A stretch of 64,000 nt of DNA from Xylogone sp. PMI_703. Its lineage: Eukaryota; Ascomycota; Leotiomycetes. This document shows, piece after piece, positions 22,729 through 34,657 of the stretch. The stretch spans positions 7,316,001 to 7,380,000 of the forward strand of contig JAJTUQ010000003.1 in NCBI GenBank assembly GCA_021399445.1. The letters run 5' to 3'. How positions within the stretch are numbered: the first letter of the stretch is position 1; every line of letters begins with the position of its first letter. The position numbers and the translations under genes were made by a program. The notes below the pieces were generated by a model. It did no database searches. It saw only the letters and a list, made by a program, of their open reading frames with translations, and was not told where the DNA came from.

Positions 22729-24473
22729 TGTTCACAGCCAGTGGGGTTGGCTATGGAAAGAAAAGCGACCTGTCCTAAGCAGGTAGGTAATGGAGAGTGC
22801 AAACGAACGTATTGTACGGGCTATTATGTGTTCCTAAAGCAACAACAGCAAAATTAAATCAACGAAGCTTGAATATATAATCCAGATGCAGAAAGCAACA
22901 TAAGAAATCTTTGAAAGACAGTGAATGTAGATTCAATAATGGATTCAATACGGTAGTAGAGATCGATCTATGTTGTCTTGGAGTGGTGGCGGGCAGTGCT
23001 TATGATCTGCGACGGCGCCGTTACAGCTTCGTTGCTTGTTGTTTGTCCAACGTTTCAGCCCTGTCGCTCCCTGTCGCGAAGATTCCAAAGACAAAAGCGT
23101 AATATCAACCAATGGATCTTCTCATCTGTCTCGAAATACGATCGCAAAAAACTCTCTATCTTATGAAGTTATTTCGTATTCAGATCCCGGGTTAATTTTA
23201 GTGAGGCTGATGATCGAATTTCGTATGCAAGGGGGAAATACATGCCAAGGCTGTTGAAATTACCATGGTGATGGCCAGGTTTATTTACCTGCACGTGCAC
23301 CAGTCAACCTGCAGGTCCAGATCCAAGAAAGCTTGGGCTCCTGTAAGAATGGGGGCTGATCGAAGCCTAGCCACAGAACAGGCTGGACTTGGCGCTTATA
23401 ATATATAGCTATCAGCATCGACGCCGACAAAGGGGAGAGAGCAATAGAATAAAAAACAACATCTCGCCTCCACTTTGCTACCATGTGTTTTACTAGAATT
23501 GAAGGGAGAAAATGACAAAACACGTCAGAAGAAATTATACACAACCTTTCTATTAGGAAAAAGAAAAAGGTTTCAGTAGCCAAAGTCACCCTGTTACCCT
23601 CAGGGGAGAGAAACCTTTAGGGGAAACTGGACTTTTGGACCATCCTAAAAGTCCAACTCCGGCCCAAGTTTAACACTGCCAGCTTTCAATCAACTCTTTT
23701 GTAAAACTATATAGTACCATGTGAAACCAAAAAGATGGAATCATCTAAGTAAAAACCATACTAGCTAGTATTTGCATTCGCAAATGCCACAGTCCCAAAT
23801 CGAAAATACAGTAGCCATCCTCTAGCGACACCTCGTCGTCCCAATTCGGTTCTATAGCTCTATATAGCCCCAAAGAACCAAGGGCCTCATAACACAGAGC
23901 GGCGCCGTCATGGTATAATGGATAATGGTCAGGACAAGCTCGTGTTCGCGGGAGGGAAGGAATAAGTTCAATGGGTGAAGTGAATACTGACGTTGGCAGA
24001 GATGTAGGCGGCAGCTCGGCGGATCAGCTGTGGAAGTCCGAACTCTTTTGCCATTCTAATTCATTTTTTATAATTAAATCGATTGGCCAGTAATTAACTT
24101 TTTTTGTAGTCATGATTGTGGTTGATAATCATTACAGGAATACTGCATCTGAGCAGTATCCGTGAGGTGAATTCTGGTTCAGTGGATTCGGTATTGTTAG
24201 ATAGAAGTGCTTGTGCTCTTGGACTACTTCCCAGAGCATCTCTCCCATTAATTGAAGGTCATGGTAATAAGTCTCTACTATATGATTGATTCATCCCCCG
24301 AATTCGTCCCTTATTTCAAAGCGTAGTCATCCATGGGGACCACGCAATCTCAATCAATCTCTCGTGACGTATGCCTTGGAATATCCTCTCAATGTTATAC
24401 AATACACCAAGATCTCTCCATACTCTCATCCATCCAATCTACCTATACCACACAGAACCCCCAGAAAAGAGCC
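22729..24473. other. Intergenic, no supported gene
   Basis: About 1.7 kb upstream of the RCR gene and downstream of cyclophilin H. Only short frames are present. A Pol III A-box-like sequence (TGGTATAATGG, 23911-23921) occurs, but no tRNA could be folded around it. A minus-strand mini-frame near 24053-24000 (MAKEFGLPQLIRRAAYISAN) is followed by a donor-like GTCAGT but finds no partner exon. Confidence 0.5.
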
Positions 24474-25350
24474 CTACATCTCCCCACACTGTGCAATAAT
24501 AACATCCAAATTCGGCACATCCTTCCCCCGATACCCCGTCTTTGTATTCTCCATCTTATGTACGACATCCATCCCCTCCACCACGCGTCCAAACACCACA
24601 TGCTTCCCGTCCAAAAACGGCGTCGGCACCGTCGTGATGAAGAACTGACACCCATTCGTATCCGGCCCGCCGTTCGCCATGCTCAGCAATCCGGGCGTAT
24701 CGTGCTTCAGCGCGAAGTTCTCGTCCGCGAACTTGTTGCTGCCGTAGATGCTTGCGGACCCCGTGCCGTCGCCGTGCACGAAGTCCCCGCCCTGGCACAT
24801 GAAGTCCTTGATTATGCGGTGGAAGCGGCTGCCTTTGTACCCCTGGGGCCGGCCTAGGTGGTTCTTGCTCTCGCCGGTGCAGAATTGGCGGAAGTTCTCG
24901 GCGGTTTTGGGGACGGTGTCTTTGAAGAGCTCCATTTTTATGCGGCCGAGGGGTTCGCCTGGTTGTGTCAGTATATCCTCGTAATCTGCCTGAATTCTTT
25001 TCTTTTGTCTCTCTCTGTTCTCCTTCTCTTGTAATCATTTGAATAGCATAGGGTTGTATAACACGTGCTCATCACAGAAAAGGAGAGAAATATTTCGATA
25101 GAGAGGAGAAGAGCCGGGAGGCAACATCAAGAAACAATAGAACAAAGAATAAAGAAAAATAAAGTAACCCACCTCCAAGAGTAATATCAAAAAAGACCCT
25201 ATTCATCCCAGTCAGTCAGTCAGTTACGCCTCACCCTGCAAGACGTACACCCTATTCAAACAGCATGCCAAGTAAAAGTAAAAACAAGAGCAAAAGTAAA
25301 ACGTAAACTCACAGAGGATTCCCCGAAGCAGGGAGCTGTGTTGGTGGCAT
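24474..25350 (-). CDS. cyp3: Peptidyl-prolyl cis-trans isomerase H (spliceosomal cyclophilin)
   Basis: Cyclophilin of the PPIH/CypH group, which associates with the U4/U6 snRNP in the spliceosome. Exons 25313-25350, 25173-25198 (only 26 bases) and 24474-24958 encode 182 residues, close to the 177 of human PPIH. The product starts [20 protein letters not shown]. Catalytic and drug-binding residues are present: [15 protein letters not shown], the GTGSASIYG loop, Q-F-F in NGCQFFITT, and [13 protein letters not shown]. The family-specific [17 protein letters not shown] insertion supports PPIH rather than CypA. The reading of the tiny middle exon is fixed by the need to rebuild [15 protein letters not shown]. 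The last exon is clearly GC-richer than the DNA around it. Confidence 0.94.
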
Positions 25351-26831
25351 TTCGATCCAGTATGACGTTCCTCTTTGATGTTATATGGTGGTGCAAGAAT
25401 ATCAGGTGAATTTATCCTGTTCCCTTTTCCCCTTTTCTTAACTCTATGCTGTAAGTGTAGCTCCTCACTTGAAAAGAGTGTGCTGCACTAACTCGAAGAT
25501 GTGCAGATAAAGTACTGCTACGGGCAGAATGACGTCTTTTTGTTCTACGCTGCGAGGAGAAGAAGCTCGATAGCTAAGTGTACATGCGGGTAGGTATGCA
25601 CGCCTTAATTAGCTCAGGGAGTGCTAAGTAGCTAGACGCTCTCCGCAAATCGTTGTGCTGGAATATAGTGGTGGTGGTTCTTGGGCGGTGACCCTGTTAG
25701 CGGTTGCTAGCTGTTCTGGCTTTTGGCGGTGTTGGCGTGCTGTAGGAAAAGTTTGGTATGCGCGTGTGCTGCAGGTTATAGTGGCCAGCGAATCTACATA
25801 CCATAACTAGAGGAATGTTCGATATATATAGTATAAACGTCTTTCATTGGAGAATTCCTTTATGAGATTTTTGTACGACTTGCTCTTTTAAAGTCGGATA
25901 TTACAAATTTTTGCAGCCTTGAGTTTATCCTGTTGTAATGATGCATAGCCACTCAGAGGTGCACGGCTCTACTGGATATAGTAAATGGCAGACACATCCA
26001 AAATCTTAATACCCCTAAAAGACAGTGTATGGCTCATAATGTCGTTTACACAAATAGGACTCAACTGCAGCAGTACGAAAACATCACAAAACATAGCACT
26101 CTGGATTGGATTCAAACCAGGCATTACTACATTCTATTCCTCTACACTCAGAGAGGGCCTCTGAAGTCTGCTCATATTTCACTTCACCACCTCGCTCTTC
26201 CACAAGGAGGCAAGACATCATAGAACTAGTTCGTTCATCATGTGCATATATATTTGCGTGATTTCCGGCCCATATCTACCGCATCATTTCGGACCCCAGA
26301 TTCCCTTCCTCTTGGTCCAAAACCCCACATGCCCATCTCCCCAACGCAACGGACAAATGCTGTAAAAACGACTAGATAACAAAACATTTTCCTCCATTCC
26401 ATCACATAGGGGCTCCCCATAAAAAACCCCCACCCGTGCAGAACACCATGCATGTACCCAGTAAAAAAAACGAGAAACAAATCGAGGCGGATTGAAATGC
26501 TCAATTGAGCTATTTCGTCGCTCCGGATCTGTTTGGACTGTTGTGCAAAGATTCAAAGAAAATCGCTAAGCAGACGGACAAAGTCAGATGTGAGGGATGG
26601 TGGAAATAGCAGCGCCCGTTGGTGTGAGTATGGCTTGCTCACTAGGCGTGGCATGGATGTTGAGATTTGTACAAAGGAGGCTGTAGTTGTACAATCATGA
26701 TTAGGAAGAGCCTGGCTGGTAGAATTTTTAGATGGTATCTCGTGAGCGACTAAACAAGTTATAATTGTACAGCCCCGTTGAAGAACGTCAAGTCGAAATC
26801 GAGAGAGAACCATTTTTCACTGAGCCTGCTA
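25351..26831. other. Intergenic, no supported gene
   Basis: About 1.5 kb upstream of cyclophilin H and downstream of the RING-H2 gene. Short frames only; none looks coding. No repeat of note is seen. Confidence 0.5.
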
Positions 26832-28285
26832 TCATCGGACAACGCCTGCTTCGAGCTGAGATGGAGAAGGCTGGGTGGTTGCTTCTTCGGTCGTTTCCAC
26901 TGGCCGCGACCGGCCAAGATGTATCCGACCAAGGGGATTTCCGAACCTCCACCTTCTGGTCGTAGCCGTCTCTTCACTTCCTGGTTCAGCTGCAGCTGGA
27001 GCAGGTGTGTTTGCTGTTTGACCTGCCGCAGGAGCAGCGGTTTCCCGGGCTTCCCGGCGAGCTCTTCCGGAAGCACCCCGAGGTGTATTTTGTCCCCCAA
27101 GATCGTTACCATAGTTTGCAGCCGGGCTAAACCGTACTGGAATCATAAGCCGTGGAGCCGCACGAAGGCCACTCCATGAAGATGGAGGTGGCTGTGGCAT
27201 GTTCATCCTCCGCTCTCGGCGACCAGTACGTTCTGTTTCAGCCGCTTCGCCTTCGGGACGGGGTTTAGGAATGTAATAGTCAGCTTTGCAGAGAGGGCAG
27301 CAGGCACGACGGCTTGTGAGCCATGGGTCGATACAGGCGGCATGGAATGCATGACCACAAGCCAATCCTCGAATATCCTCGTCATCTTCCAACGTGTCGA
27401 TGCAAATTGCACATGAATCGCCCGGAGTTGACAGCAGCTCGGGTGGGACAGCAGTATGTATGTGATCCTCATCGTCGTCATCCTCTTCACTTGCGGTAGT
27501 CGTCTGTTTGTGAAGAGCCGTGGCAGTGGTGTCTACCTGTTCCAATTGAGCCGTTTCTTCAATCTGCGACGATGCACCCTTTTCTGCGTAGTGTTCACTG
27601 TCATGTCGTGGAGCCTCTTTGATCTCGGCTGAGTCACGATCTGATGCAGCCGTCGCAGGCCGATCCTCAATCGAATGCTTCGTATCCACTGGTGAAGAGG
27701 GCATGATAATTCCCTCAGCATTTCTCAAAGTAGCCGGCCTGCTACCGGGTCCTGCAGCAATTCCTCCACTGGTCGGCAGCCCTTCCCGCGCCCGAGAAGC
27801 AACCCAAGCCTTGTACTTCATCAATGGGAATCGTTCATTAACTTCATCCATGGTCATGAGTTTCTTTTCTCTTCTCCGACGGTGCGGTCGGGTTGGGATA
27901 TTGTCCATATTGATGGGCTCGCCGTCTTCCGCAGCCCTCAATGCGCGATTACGAGCATTATACCGGAAGCAGTACTTGACACCGACGATAATCCTTTCAA
28001 GGTGTTAGCTTAAGACGGAGGATGATGTAGACTCCGGATATCATATTCTGCCTACCATAGATTCGTGAACACCACACCAAATCCCAGAGCGACAAAGAAA
28101 AGCAATGGCGAGCTGGTAGGACCACCGCCTCCTCCTGAGTTTGTCTTCGTCGGTGATGGCGTTGGGGTAACAGTCGTCGCCGAAGCGGACGGGGCGACCG
28201 TCGTTGGCACCTGTCGAGGATGTAATTCAAGCCCACGCTCAGCAACATTCAACACCTCCACCATCACCTGATTGATGATCGCCAT
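26832..28285 (-). CDS. Membrane-anchored RING-H2 finger protein, putative E3 ubiquitin ligase
   Basis: Likely E3 ubiquitin ligase in an endomembrane. Two exons (28056-28285, 26832-27993) give 463 residues. Residues 1-59 are variable with a Thr/Pro-rich segment (TPTPSPTKTNSGGGGG). One membrane segment at about 60-84 (LLFFVALGFGVVFTNLWIIVGV) spans the splice junction. The RING-H2 finger is C271-x2-C274-x14-C289-x-H291-x2-H294-x2-C297...C309-P-L-C312, with the Trp of PWL that contacts E2 enzymes. Just before it is an acidic run (EEDDDDED), and after it a long Arg/Ala/Pro-rich tail. There is no clear signal peptide or protease-associated domain, so it differs from classic PA-TM-RING proteins. The substrate is unknown. 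Confidence 0.9.
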
Positions 28286-31200
28286 CTTGAATTGTGTCGA
28301 GGTAGCCTGTGCAAAGAAGCCGAAATGCGCTCCGATGTCGTCGCTATCTCGATGCGATGCCTAATTCGTCAAATCACGATCACGACCGTCTGGCAGACCA
28401 GAAGCGGGTCGACGACCACAGCAAAATAAAGGATGAAGCCGGGAGACACGTTAGTATCGAGGCATTCATTCATGCAGCAGCCGATGCTGGAGCAATAATT
28501 ATCATCAAGATAATCCGTGTTTTTTTGTGTTTGGTGGAGCGCCTGCTCAGCTCACTTCGCCCAGCGAAAGAAGTGAGGAGGTTGAGGAAGGTCGAGGTGG
28601 AGTCGAGGGGGTTGTAGAAGGGAATTGGGGTGGAGAATACGGCGAGCGAGAGGCTTAACGCGCGATGCGATTACCGTACTGGACTGGCACAACTTGGACT
28701 GAATCAGGGCTGGGGGGGAGAACGGTGCGCCCGGGCTGGGTGGTCAGCGAACGGAGTAGAAGTGTCGCGCCAATGGACAGCACCAACTCCAAGTCCGGGA
28801 GAGTCTGGCTTGAGTTTGGCTCTGACGCTGGATGCTCTCTCTCTCTACAGAGTAGGCTGGCTGGGCTGGACGGTCGGATCCGAAGCCAGAAACAACGCAG
28901 GCGGCACAGAAAGAACGTGGACTCTTTTCTCCTGTCTCTCGGGTAGAGCGTCAAAAAAGGTGTGAGCTGAGACCAACTGTAGAAGCTTCGTCTATATTAA
29001 TAAACCGAATCGAGATGGCTTCCGACAAGCGAATTTCAGATGCGTCACATAAAGCGATTGGTGACGCCTTATGAGGAATTATTTGACTCTTTTGCCTCTC
29101 GCTGTTTTCCCGCCCAAGACATAAAAGGATCTGGTGATTTCCAAACTTCAGTATTGTTCGGTTCCCTCTTCGCACGAGAAGTTTACCACAGGAAGGACCC
29201 GAGGAGCGAGGAGGGGATGGGCAGGTCTTTCGTATGATCAACGCCACCCCAAATCTGGAGGCAGAGAGCAGCGTGTTCAAGAGTTCAAGAGGGCTGGGAA
29301 AAGTGAACAAGAGTGGGTAATTATTGGGTTGCAGGTTGCGGGTTACGCAAGTCTCCCCAGCCCCAGACGCGATAAGAAGGGCGAGATCGATCTTCTCCAG
29401 CCCGTGGAATTACTGCAACTTCTCTAGCGCTTCCTCATCTCGTGCGCCCCCTTTTTTTTTGTCAGCTCACGAAGGGGGACTTGGGCACTGTAGTAAGCTG
29501 GTACGGGTTGGTACACAGTAAGCTGGGCTTAGCTTGGCACGAGTCCACGAATTTGACGCGGCAGGAAGAACAATTCCATGCAGAGAAGAGGTAATCGACT
29601 CGTTAGTAATGCCCAGTATGATGCCAAACACGTTGTCGTCCACTTTGTACCAAGGACTTCGCAAATGCAGGGCAGGCCAGTGCAGATGACGTTGCGAGTC
29701 GATGTCCAGGCTGGGAGTTGCTTTTATTGGAGCCAATCGTCCCAGGCGTCCTTGCTTGTCGCGGCAGGATTCATATTTTTTGCATTCCAATTCAGGTAAC
29801 CTGCTGCTATCCTTGGAGCTGTAGCAGATGAGCGCACAAGTACAGGATTTCCACAGTACTCAAGCTGTGTGAGTACACACGGCTTCTACCTTTCATCTAG
29901 TAGTTTAGCAGAACCACAGCCTCGTCCATTTACTGTCTACTTCATCTACCTTAAACCGCTTCGCAACCATTGACCCGAGAATTGCCCCTGGCGAATGATT
30001 CGCGGCATGCTTCATCCCTTCCCTTAGATCGCCAATCTTAAAAGCCTCAATATTACCGTACTTACAAATGCTGCAGTCGTAATTAATAACTTAATATTAT
30101 TGTACGTGCTGCACTGCACTGCACCGTAATCATCTAAAGAAAATCATCCGTCCCGTGCACATCACATCAATCACATCGCATCGCATCATATCTAAAGTAT
30201 CTCCGCTCAACCCTAATCGCTGGACGCTGGACGGTGATCCATCGCGTCTCTGCGAGGTGCAACGGTGGCTTTCAGTCCCTCTGCCAAGAACGAGAGCAAC
30301 GCAAGAAGCGTCAATCGCCTTCCACACTCAGAGCGTATTCGCGTACCTACCGCCTGCCTGTTTCTGCTGCAAGCAGGATGCATTGCATCGGATTTGCGGG
30401 GGATGTGAGCGCTGGCCAGTCCAGTTACACAGCACACGGACATCTACAGCTCGCCAATCAATGATGGGAGCAATCAGCCAGGAGCATACAGTAATCCGTA
30501 CTGTATTCTCCAAACTCTATCAACTCCAGCAGAATGATCAAAAGCGACAAAAGTATCAGGAGACCATTATTATTATGATTGTAGGGTTTCAATCTTCTTA
30601 TCTCTGAGACAAGACAAACAATCGCTTTTTAAGACAGTAGCACAAGTAGAGTCACTTGCTCTTTGTCGCAATCCTTCACGTGCACCCTTGCGCTCATGCA
30701 AGCGCCCGATCAAGCTTTTCTCTCTCTCCACCCCCAAAGACCTGTGTTGTACTGTAAACGGCTCAGGTTCACACTGCAGATCGGCGTTAACGGAAACAAC
30801 TCATCACCCAACCCCAACCACCTATCACCAGCATCAGCATCAGCGTCAACCCCTCTCTTAGAACCGGTACTTGCTTTTGTCTTTTTCTCAGTCTCCAAGA
30901 CTACTGTACCCTTCATCCCTTTCCTTACCTGATGCAGTCTCAGGGCAAAAGAGTATCTGTAAGCGAGGTTCATGCTAACCTAACCAGCAACTGTTTAACT
31001 ACATAGCGACCACTACCCTACGTCACCTGCCCATCCCATCTCCATCCCAATACCACTTGCTGCAGACATAGAGCTTAATCGTACCACCACCTATTCTTTT
31101 CTCTGCGGTAAGGTGATCCTTAATCTCTACTCTCGTTGGACCTCCGAAACCATCAAGAAACTGCAATAAAATCAAATGGTGCAGCATAGCTGAGAAAAGA

Positions 31201-31372
31201 AGCATTTGCCTTCCATTGATTTGCGGAGGTTTTGACCAATAGACCAAGGGTACTAACGTTGAGGCATTCTCGATCAGCCGTAATATATGACCAGATGATC
31301 GAAATCCTTGCTCTCATTGTTTATTTTTATAACCCCGTTTTGGACCGTTGAATAAGGCTGATATCACTCAAT
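28286..31372. other. Long intergenic region, no supported gene
   Basis: About 3.1 kb upstream of the RING-H2 gene and downstream of the kinase-like gene. The part near 28600-28950 is GC-rich with overlapping open frames on both strands, which look like composition effects. Short direct repeats (AGTAAGCTGG twice near 29495 and 29519) and a CACTGCACTGCAC run near 30113 were seen. No protein family or RNA gene could be recognised. Confidence 0.5.
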
Positions 31373-32065
31373 TCACCACTCGTCAAGAAGGGACTCCTGA
31401 TGATCTTTATACCGCTTTAGAAGATATGATGTCTCCGATTCGAAAATCAAGCATCGATCTTCCGGGTCGATCCACTCGAAACGTCCCAAATCTAGGGCAA
31501 TGATTGTACCATTAACCCGGTGGAAGTTATCCAGCTTCGAATCCGTCTGACACACTCCATACTCGAGTGTCGCTCGATAAACTTCCTCTAGCTTCTCTTT
31601 GAGCTTGCGTACGTCGAGCTTAAGATTTCTATCATTGAGAGGTACCCCGCCAACGTCAGAAATAATCAAGGCGGGGACCCCGTTAAGTTCTATTTCCCCG
31701 TAATAGACTGGTAGGTAAAGCCCTTGCAAAGATTGCATTGCTTGATACATGGCCTTCTCGTTGTTGAATTCTTCCTCTGCTCCCTTCTTTTGGGTTTTAA
31801 TTATGAGCCTATAAGGTGAAGAATAGTGGCCTAGAAGGTAAGGTTCAGTCAATTGCGATTGTCGAGATGTGAGGTTGTTGACAAACTTGCTCCATGAGTC
31901 CTGGTGGAGCTCTACACGGAAGACATGTTGGTAGATCGCATGAATTGGCTTTGCTGTCGCATGCAAGGTATGGCCACGAAACTCGAACTGTGAAAGGTTA
32001 GCAGGTCGAAGATACTAGGCTAGCATATTTAGTACCGTGATGTTAGTTGGTTCGGTCTCTGCCAT
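31373..32065 (-). CDS. Small protein kinase-like protein
   Basis: Kinase-fold protein of 214 residues, much shorter than a normal kinase domain. Exons 32036-32065 and 31373-31987. The N-lobe is short and lacks a clear Gly-rich loop. Candidate elements are the lysine in YRLIIKTQKKGAEEEFNNE with a following Glu-rich helix (ATP-lysine/helix C pair), the hinge-like PALIISDVGGVPL, the catalytic-loop equivalent CQTDSKLDNFHRV (D and N spaced as in HxDxxxxN), and the metal-binding IIALDLGRFEW in place of DFG. This pattern resembles fungal kinase-like proteins near the aminoglycoside-phosphotransferase and Bud32 groups. Whether it is active, and on what, is unknown. Confidence 0.75.
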
Positions 32066-32467
32066 TGCTGGAGGTGATCGAGATTAAGGGTAGGGATCAG
32101 AATCTCCTTTGCTCGAGCTATGTCATACTGTACCTCACTCCATGATTTCACGTATGCCGCAGAACTGTTGGGTAGAGAGACCTAAGCTCCATAGCTATTG
32201 ATGATTCTGCTTGATGATGTTCTTTCGTCGTATTTCACGTCATCTCGTTATTCTCATGTCATGCAATAATATACGGCAATAGTACAATGAAAAGGCATAC
32301 ATACGTGTACGGTACGTTTTGTAGGTTGAATACCCTTGTCTGTTGTTACAACTCACGCGCTTTGCCCAGCCCCTTAATATTTTGCCTCTTTTCTTTTTTA
32401 CAACAGCACAATCCCATGCCCAGTGAAAATCATTTTACACGATCAAGAAGATTACTGACATTTACTC
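32066..32467. other. Intergenic spacer
   Basis: About 400 bases between divergent genes (kinase-like on minus, repeat protein on plus). The region before 32467 is pyrimidine-rich in part. No gene is seen. Confidence 0.5.
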
Positions 32468-33250
32468 ATGTCTTTGAAAAGTCGCAGCGGGAGGCTCCGA
32501 AAGTCTTTGACGTCCGAAGAAGCTGCCGAGGCAAAGGGAGAGACAGATCGCAGATGGTGGCATCGACGGCGCTCTCTGCGCAAACAAGGGCCTGCCGACT
32601 CTATTTCCTCTAACTCTACTCCCACCGATTCTCCACGCGTCTCGAGTTCTCAGACCGGCCTGCGAACAAGCTCTGATGTCTACACCCCTAGTAATCTCAG
32701 CATACTCACCGCTGACACGGCAGATGCGACGAACACGGATCTTCAGCCTGTCCCTTCTGATCGATTGAACGAACCCGTCGCGACTGATCAAAGTCGTGAG
32801 AACGAACCTGCTACGACTGATGAAGATCATGAGAATGAACCTGATATAACTGATGAAAATCGCGAGAACGAACCTAATGAGGATATTACACTGCAACAGC
32901 AAACCAGCTGGATCCAAGTCGAAGAAGAACAAGAATACGTAAATGAAGATCACGAATACAAGCAAGACACCACGAACGAAGATCACGAATATGGGCAAGA
33001 CATCACGAATAAATTGACCTCAATCCCGACAACTGCTGATCGAGGGGAAAGCATACCATTTGACTCAACTGTCGCATCGACCAGCACAGACTTGATCCAC
33101 AGAGAGGAACCGGGAAGCGAGCAGTTCAGCGGGCTGAATCATCTCCTTCCTGCCTTGACGAGACTCTTCAATTTCATTTTATTTTGTTTCTGTTTCGGTT
33201 TCATCTCGTCTCGTCTCATTCTGTTCTACTGGTTCTTCCGGTCCTACTAG
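32468..33250 (+). CDS. Acidic repeat protein with C-terminal membrane anchor, unknown function
   Basis: I do not recognise this gene. It is a single open frame of 260 residues. The N-terminus is basic (SLKSRSGRLRKSLT, RRWWHRRRSLRKQ), followed by a Ser/Thr-rich stretch. Between about residues 102 and 180 it carries an 11-residue repeat encoded by 33-base units: three units starting EPVATDQSREN, EPATTDEDHEN and EPDITDENREN (32771-32869), then two units NEDHEYKQDTT and NEDHEYGQDIT (32942-33007). The shared core is T-[DN]-E-D-H-E-[NY]. The C-terminal 35 residues contain one or two hydrophobic segments (LFNFILFCFCFGFISS, LILFYWFF), so it may be a tail-anchored protein. No intron was needed. The repeat and the anchored end support a real gene, but no family is known to me. 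Confidence 0.5.
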   Translation: MSLKSRSGRLRKSLTSEEAAEAKGETDRRWWHRRRSLRKQGPADSISSNSTPTDSPRVSSSQTGLRTSSDVYTPSNLSILTADTADATNTDLQPVPSDRLNEPVATDQSRENEPATTDEDHENEPDITDENRENEPNEDITLQQQTSWIQVEEEQEYVNEDHEYKQDTTNEDHEYGQDITNKLTSIPTTADRGESIPFDSTVASTSTDLIHREEPGSEQFSGLNHLLPALTRLFNFILFCFCFGFISSRLILFYWFFRSY

Positions 33251-33655
33251 TTGCTCTTGAAGTTCTGGCGTATCGGACATGAAAGAAGTCGCTGAATCTT
33301 TTGACTTCAGTGGGCTTCAAAGTGGATTTTTTTATGATGGCTATATTCTGAAGGAGTATAACGTTCTCATGATTTGATGTTTCCCCGAGGTATCGGAGGA
33401 TAGGACCTCACTTTTCATCTATGACATTTTTTTTCATCTCCTATATACCCTTTTATGATATATGTATAACGAACGGCGGATCTCTTGGAGAGACTCAGAA
33501 GCATGAAATTCAACGTTTGAAATTGGTTTGGGGGAATTTATACAATCGTTCCTGTTCAACGTAGCAATATACCAACCTCTATACAAAATCTAACGTAGTG
33601 GTATTACTACATCCAGTCCTGAGAATAGTCATAAATCCTTGGAGCTCATCCTCCC
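33251..33655. other. Convergent intergenic spacer
   Basis: About 400 AT-rich bases between the 3' ends of the repeat protein and the GPALPP1-like gene. No gene is seen; it probably holds 3' UTRs. Confidence 0.5.
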
Positions 33656-34657
33656 TCACAAATACTTCCCCTTCTGAAACCTGCTCCCAAAATCTGCCGC
33701 CCTGCTCAACATCTCCCTCCGTTGTGCATGGCCAATTCTCCCTCCCAGCGCCATATCCTTCTCCTTGTCAAACGCCCTCTTACTCGGATCGTCCTCTTCT
33801 TCCTTCTTTCTTCCCCCCTCAGCACCTCCCAGATTATGCTCCTCATATAAGCTCTTCCCTCGATTCCGCTCGTTATACTCCTGTATTCGTCTCGCCGTAG
33901 CTTCCTCTTCCAACTTCTCGCGCTCTGATACACCTCCCTTCTGCCCAGATGATGAATTGGTAGTTGCGGTGGAGGCTTCTTTCCTTCCTAGCACCTCGTC
34001 TTCTAACCTCCTCCGCTTCTCCTCCGGTGTCTCGGTCCAAATGGCGGATATGCTTCCATCACTGGAAGACTTGCTCGCCCCTTTCGCGCTGGCGAACTTC
34101 CGCGCTTTGAGCTTCGTCGGGTCGACGCGGGAGCCCCAATCTGAATCCGAGGGTGGGACTAGCATCCATTCTGCCCGCTGGGGTTTTGATGATGCTGAGG
34201 ATTGCGCAGCGTTTTGTCGTGCTTCTTCTGCTGCTGCTTCCGCCGCAAGCTGTGCTTTCAAGGCAGATTCCGCTGCTGATCCGGGGGGAGGGGGAGGCGC
34301 CGGCCCGTAATCATCGTCATCAGAAGAGTCTGGATCGGAAGTTGGTTTTTCATCTAGTGGTGCAGGAGGGGGAGCAGGACCCAAGACGCGGCGTACAGGT
34401 GGTGGCGAGGGGGCTTTGAGTTGGGTATTCAATGGTACAGATGGACCGTAGTCGTCTTCATCGTCAGAGTCTTCGAGGTCAATTTCTTCTTCATTCTTAG
34501 GAGCTGGTGGTGCTGTGGGACCTTGGATGCGCCGAGGCGGTGATTCAGGTTTCGATGCTGCGAGGACTTTGGTGGGAGGGGAGTTAGGCGCATCGTCGTC
34601 TTCTGGAGTGCGCTTGCGTTTTAAGTGAGGTGGAAGTTCCGGCCCAAGGGATGGCAT
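33656..34657 (-). CDS. GPALPP1-like protein with C-terminal DUF3752 domain
   Basis: Single exon, 333 residues. The N-terminal half is disordered, with Pro-rich motifs of the GPALPP type followed by acidic runs (RRVLGPAPPPAP, DDDDYGPAPPPPP, DSDDEDDYGPSVP). The C-terminal half fits DUF3752: AEWMLVPPSDSDWGSRVDPTKLKARKF, then IWTETPEEKRRRLEDE, then ARRIQEYNERNRGKSLYEEH, ending SRFQKGKYL, the usual last residues of the family. The function is little known; a nuclear location is common for the family. The start is divergent from VPS8 with 506 bases between start codons. The start MPSLGPELPPHLKRKR is typical. Confidence 0.9.
   Translation of the reverse strand: MPSLGPELPPHLKRKRTPEDDDAPNSPPTKVLAASKPESPPRRIQGPTAPPAPKNEEEIDLEDSDDEDDYGPSVPLNTQLKAPSPPPVRRVLGPAPPPAPLDEKPTSDPDSSDDDDYGPAPPPPPGSAAESALKAQLAAEAAAEEARQNAAQSSASSKPQRAEWMLVPPSDSDWGSRVDPTKLKARKFASAKGASKSSSDGSISAIWTETPEEKRRRLEDEVLGRKEASTATTNSSSGQKGGVSEREKLEEEATARRIQEYNERNRGKSLYEEHNLGGAEGGRKKEEEDDPSKRAFDKEKDMALGGRIGHAQRREMLSRAADFGSRFQKGKYL

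Noticed and set aside
23904..23995. Possible tRNA gene around a Pol III A-box-like TGGTATAATGG
   Set aside because: Five acceptor-stem pairs can be drawn, but the anticodon loop lacks T33, the D stem is poor, and the T arm lacks the G53-C61 pair and a B-box match.
24474..24958. GC-rich cyclophilin exon as a sign of horizontal transfer
   Set aside because: The protein is a normal fungal PPIH with introns at typical sites; high GC third positions are common in well-expressed fungal genes.
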